Below are positions 61,706-64,000 of a stretch of 64,000 nt of DNA, in pieces. The translations under genes were made by a program, and so were the position numbers. The notes beneath the pieces are model-generated. The model was not told where the DNA came from. It did no database searches and worked only from the letters and a program-made list of their open reading frames with translations. The stretch comes from Pseudobutyrivibrio sp. ACV-2 (lineage in GTDB: Bacteria > Bacillota > Clostridia > Lachnospirales > Lachnospiraceae): NCBI RefSeq assembly GCF_900107545.1, contig NZ_FNQZ01000002.1:372001-436000 (forward strand), in the 5' to 3' direction. How positions within the stretch are numbered: the first letter of the stretch is position 1; each line of letters starts with the position of its first letter.

Positions 61706-62976
61706 ACTCGATCACCTGCCTTGATAATATAGCCGCCACTAGCTAACTGTCCGTCAGGATAATCTGCCTCGCTAGTCTCGCCCTTGATAGCTGTATTCTT
61801 TCCTATTGTAACATTTGGTGGGATTATAGAATTCTCGCCAATAACTGCCAATCCATATGAATAGATGCTGGCATTCAGCTTGCTTTCTGCCTCCTCGCCC
61901 TGTCCAATCTTGGCTCCTGCGCCAACGACTGTATTCTCAGCGATAATCGATTTATCAATAACACAATCTTTTCCGATTGTAACGCCTTCCATAATAATAG
62001 AATCGCGGATAACTGCGCCTTCTTCAACTACTACACCAGCGCCTAAAACTGAGTTGTAAATCTCGCCATAAATCTGAGCACCCGCACCTACAATCGCCTT
62101 TTCAACAACTGCTGTGTTTGCTACAAACTGAGGCTCAATGATGTTCTGATTAGTGTAGATCTTCCAGAACTCCTCATATAAATTGAACTCTGGAATTAAA
62201 TCTATAAGCTCCATATTGGCTTCCCAATATGAACCAAGTGTTCCAACGTCCTTCCAATAGCTGTTAAACTCATACGCATACATTGGAGAACCCTTCTCGT
62301 GAAGGTATGGCAATACATGCTTACCAAAATCGCAATTGCTCTGATCTCTAAGTGCTAAAAGTGATTCCTTTAATGCCTTCCAGCTAAAAATATAAATACC
62401 CATTGAAGCCAGGTTACTACGTGGTTTTGGTGGCTTCTCTTCAAACTCGCTGATGCGCTTTTCTTCATCAGCAATAACAACACCGAATCGCGATGCCTCT
62501 TCAATTGGAACTGGTATTACAGCGATTGTAACATCAGCACCCTTTGCCTTATGAAAATCTAACATGGCCTCGTAATCCATCTTGTAAATGTGGTCTCCTG
62601 AAAGGATAAGCACATACTCAGGATTATAGTTCTCCATGTACTTAAGGTTTTGGAAAATTGCGTTAGCGGTACCAGAATACCACTCAGATGTATCGCTCTT
62701 CTCGTATGGAGGAAGAACGGTTACGCCACCATTATTTCTGTCCAAATCCCATGGAATACCAATTCCAATGTGTGAATTTAAAACAAGTGGCTGGTACTGA
62801 GTAAGTACGCCAACGGTATCAATCCCCGAATTGATACAATTTGATAGAGGGAAGTCGATAATTCGATACTTTCCTCCGAAAGAGACGGCTGGCTTTGCAA
62901 CATCAGACGTCAGTACGCCTAATCTGCTTCCTTGCCCACCAGCCAGAAGCATTGCGATCATTTCTTTTCTAATCAT
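61702..62976 (-). CDS. glgC: Glucose-1-phosphate adenylyltransferase subunit GlgC
   Basis: About 424 residues; an in-frame ATG nine bases earlier is possible, and the ribosome site does not decide. It shows [40 protein letters not shown], the catalytic [20 protein letters not shown], and [10 protein letters not shown], plus a C-terminal beta-helix. It makes ADP-glucose from glucose 1-phosphate and ATP, the committing step of glycogen synthesis. First gene of its operon, with a sigma-A-like promoter upstream. Confidence 0.96.
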   Translation of the reverse strand: MIRKEMIAMLLAGGQGSRLGVLTSDVAKPAVSFGGKYRIIDFPLSNCINSGIDTVGVLTQYQPLVLNSHIGIGIPWDLDRNNGGVTVLPPYEKSDTSEWYSGTANAIFQNLKYMENYNPEYVLILSGDHIYKMDYEAMLDFHKAKGADVTIAVIPVPIEEASRFGVVIADEEKRISEFEEKPPKPRSNLASMGIYIFSWKALKESLLALRDQSNCDFGKHVLPYLHEKGSPMYAYEFNSYWKDVGTLGSYWEANMELIDLIPEFNLYEEFWKIYTNQNIIEPQFVANTAVVEKAIVGAGAQIYGEIYNSVLGAGVVVEEGAVIRDSIIMEGVTIGKDCVIDKSIIAENTVVGAGAKIGQGEEAESKLNASIYSYGLAVIGENSIIPPNVTIGKNTAIKGETSEADYPDGQLASGGYIIKAGDRV

Positions 62977-63084
62977 CCCTATCATCTGCCTTTCTCGTGG
63001 TGTCAGTCAAGGATGTGCCTAGTTTTGCCCATAGCACTCCCCTAAGTGTGTCTTTTTATCCAAAAAACGCACTCTTATGCATTT

Positions 63085-63113
63085 AGTATAACAAAGTGCC
63101 TATTTTCACGCAA
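63085..63113 (-). promoter_or_regulatory. Sigma-A-like promoter of glgC
   Basis: TTGCGT at 63108-63113 and TATACT at 63085-63090 with a 17-base spacer, about 100 bases upstream of glgC. The 313-bp gap between glgC and murC holds only this and the murC leader as far as I can see. Confidence 0.55.
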
Positions 63114-63298
63114 TATTATTCTTATTTTTACTCATTCAATGTTAATTTTTTGACAATAAATGGTAAGATTACACAAAATTATGGCTATTATTTCACAAGT
63201 TGACCCTTGAAAGTCACTTCAATAGGGTTTATCTTTAGGTTTAGCGTTAAAAAATTGTAGCAACAATAATAAATAATTAAGAAGGAAAACGAAAATCA

Positions 63299-64000
63299 AT
63301 GTATAAACTTAATTTCAACGAACAGATACATGTTCATTTTATAGGTATCGGCGGCATCAGCATGAGCGGCCTTGCCGAAATATTGCTTGGTGCCGGCTTT
63401 ACCATCTCAGGCTCTGACAGAAGTGCCTCTGAATTGACAAATCACCTTGAGGCTCTTGGCGCTACCATTCATTATCCACAGGCAGCATCAAACATCACAG
63501 ATGATATAGATCTTATCGTCTACACCGCTGCTATCCGCGAGGACAATCCAGAATTCATCGCTGCCAAGGAAAGCGGCAAGCCAATGCTTACCCGAGCTGA
63601 ACTTCTTGGTGAGATAATGGAAAACTACGCCCGTTCCATCACCGTTGCAGGAACCCACGGCAAGACTACCACTACTTCCATGATTAGCCAGATTCTTTTA
63701 GAGACTGCAGATGAACCTACTATATCTGTAGGAGGTATTTTAGATGCCATCCACAGCAACGTTCATGTTGGCCACAGCGATGTATTTATCACAGAAGCCT
63801 GTGAATACACCAACAGCTACCATTCATTTTTCCCCAAATACAATGTCATCTTAAATGTAGAAGCAGATCATTTGGATTTCTTCAAAAATCTTGAAAATGT
63901 CCGCGCTTCATTTAAGAAATTTGCCGGAAATACTTCAGATGATGGAATTCTTATCATCAATAACGAAATAGATGATGTTAAGTTCTTTACCGAAGGATTA
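63299..64000 (+). CDS. murC: UDP-N-acetylmuramate-L-alanine ligase (C-terminus beyond window)
   Basis: The only plus-strand gene, open from the ATG at 63299 to the edge (234 codons shown). It has HFIGIGGISMSGLAEILLGA (nucleotide-binding start), the P-loop VAGTHGKTTTTSMISQILL, and NVEADHLDFF with the catalytic acidic residue. MurC adds L-Ala to UDP-MurNAc in peptidoglycan synthesis. The AAGGA site lies about 13 bases before the ATG, a longer spacing than usual. It is divergent from glgC. Confidence 0.96.
   Translation, partial: MYKLNFNEQIHVHFIGIGGISMSGLAEILLGAGFTISGSDRSASELTNHLEALGATIHYPQAASNITDDIDLIVYTAAIREDNPEFIAAKESGKPMLTRAELLGEIMENYARSITVAGTHGKTTTTSMISQILLETADEPTISVGGILDAIHSNVHVGHSDVFITEACEYTNSYHSFFPKYNVILNVEADHLDFFKNLENVRASFKKFAGNTSDDGILIINNEIDDVKFFTEGL

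Noticed and set aside
63140-63170. TTGACA upstream of murC as a promoter
   Set aside because: No -10 box lies at 16-18 bases; I could not define the murC promoter with confidence.

Overview
The window looks like a chromosome segment of a low-GC Gram-positive anaerobe, most likely a Lachnospiraceae member of the Butyrivibrio/Pseudobutyrivibrio type. This is inferred from gene content, not from any database match: a GlgC/GlgD pair, spoVG-pth and mfd, a PanT-like ECF component beside coaBC, CDP-glycerol-type polymer enzymes, and an SARP/BTAD regulator above a pseudopilus-like operon. Almost every gene is on the minus strand. The only clear plus-strand gene is murC, which enters at 63.3 kb and runs off the right edge. 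No rRNA, tRNA or CRISPR array was seen.

Layout. 1-1.7 kb: an EAL phosphodiesterase cut by the left edge. 1.8-6.6 kb: two TIM-barrel epimerase-like genes and a 790-residue multidomain cytidylyltransferase fusion, with a 283-bp long inverted repeat between the two epimerase genes. 6.7-9.3 kb: an accessory islet (Fic protein between two identical 35-nt palindromes, XRE regulator, 60-residue protein, JAMM-type peptidase). 9.4-26.8 kb: an AT-rich surface-polysaccharide island with GT2 glycosyltransferases, DUF1919, FkbM and TylF methyltransferases, two radical SAM enzymes, a WbsX/GH99-like protein, a CDP-glycerol-type transferase and several decayed gene fragments. An MNT-HEPN toxin-antitoxin pair inside it is bracketed by 71-bp direct repeats. 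27-28.8 kb: a HipA/HipB-type module and the scar of a second MNT-HEPN copy. 28.8-32.3 kb: a GntR-ABC operon. 32.3-37.3 kb: a second polymer block (Gfo/Idh oxidoreductase, cytidylyltransferase-Gfo/Idh fusion, 850-residue CDP-glycerol-transferase-like protein). 37.3-51.3 kb: conserved genes (coaBC, ECF S component, chemotaxis receptor, murA, heterodimeric ABC exporter, PPIase lipoprotein, mfd). 51.3-59.6 kb: SulP transporter and a pseudopilus-like operon headed by a BTAD regulator. 59.7-63 kb: glgC-glgD-spoVG-pth. 63.3 kb on: murC.

The most striking feature is a small Rossmann-like module of about 80-90 residues (hydrophobic strand, GxGxxG-like turn, 'vDnn..k.G...G..i..P..l' middle, 'D.viia......ei..qL...Gi' end). 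It recurs in about a dozen neighbouring genes between 3 and 24 kb, at the N-terminus, C-terminus or middle, fused to at least eight unrelated catalytic folds. With two cytidylyltransferase fusions and two CDP-glycerol-transferase-like proteins, this suggests a surface polymer carrying phospho-alcohol groups whose enzymes share a common ligand or docking module. The island also shows erosion: frameshifted or truncated glycosyltransferases, a Rossmann stub and a second HEPN stub.
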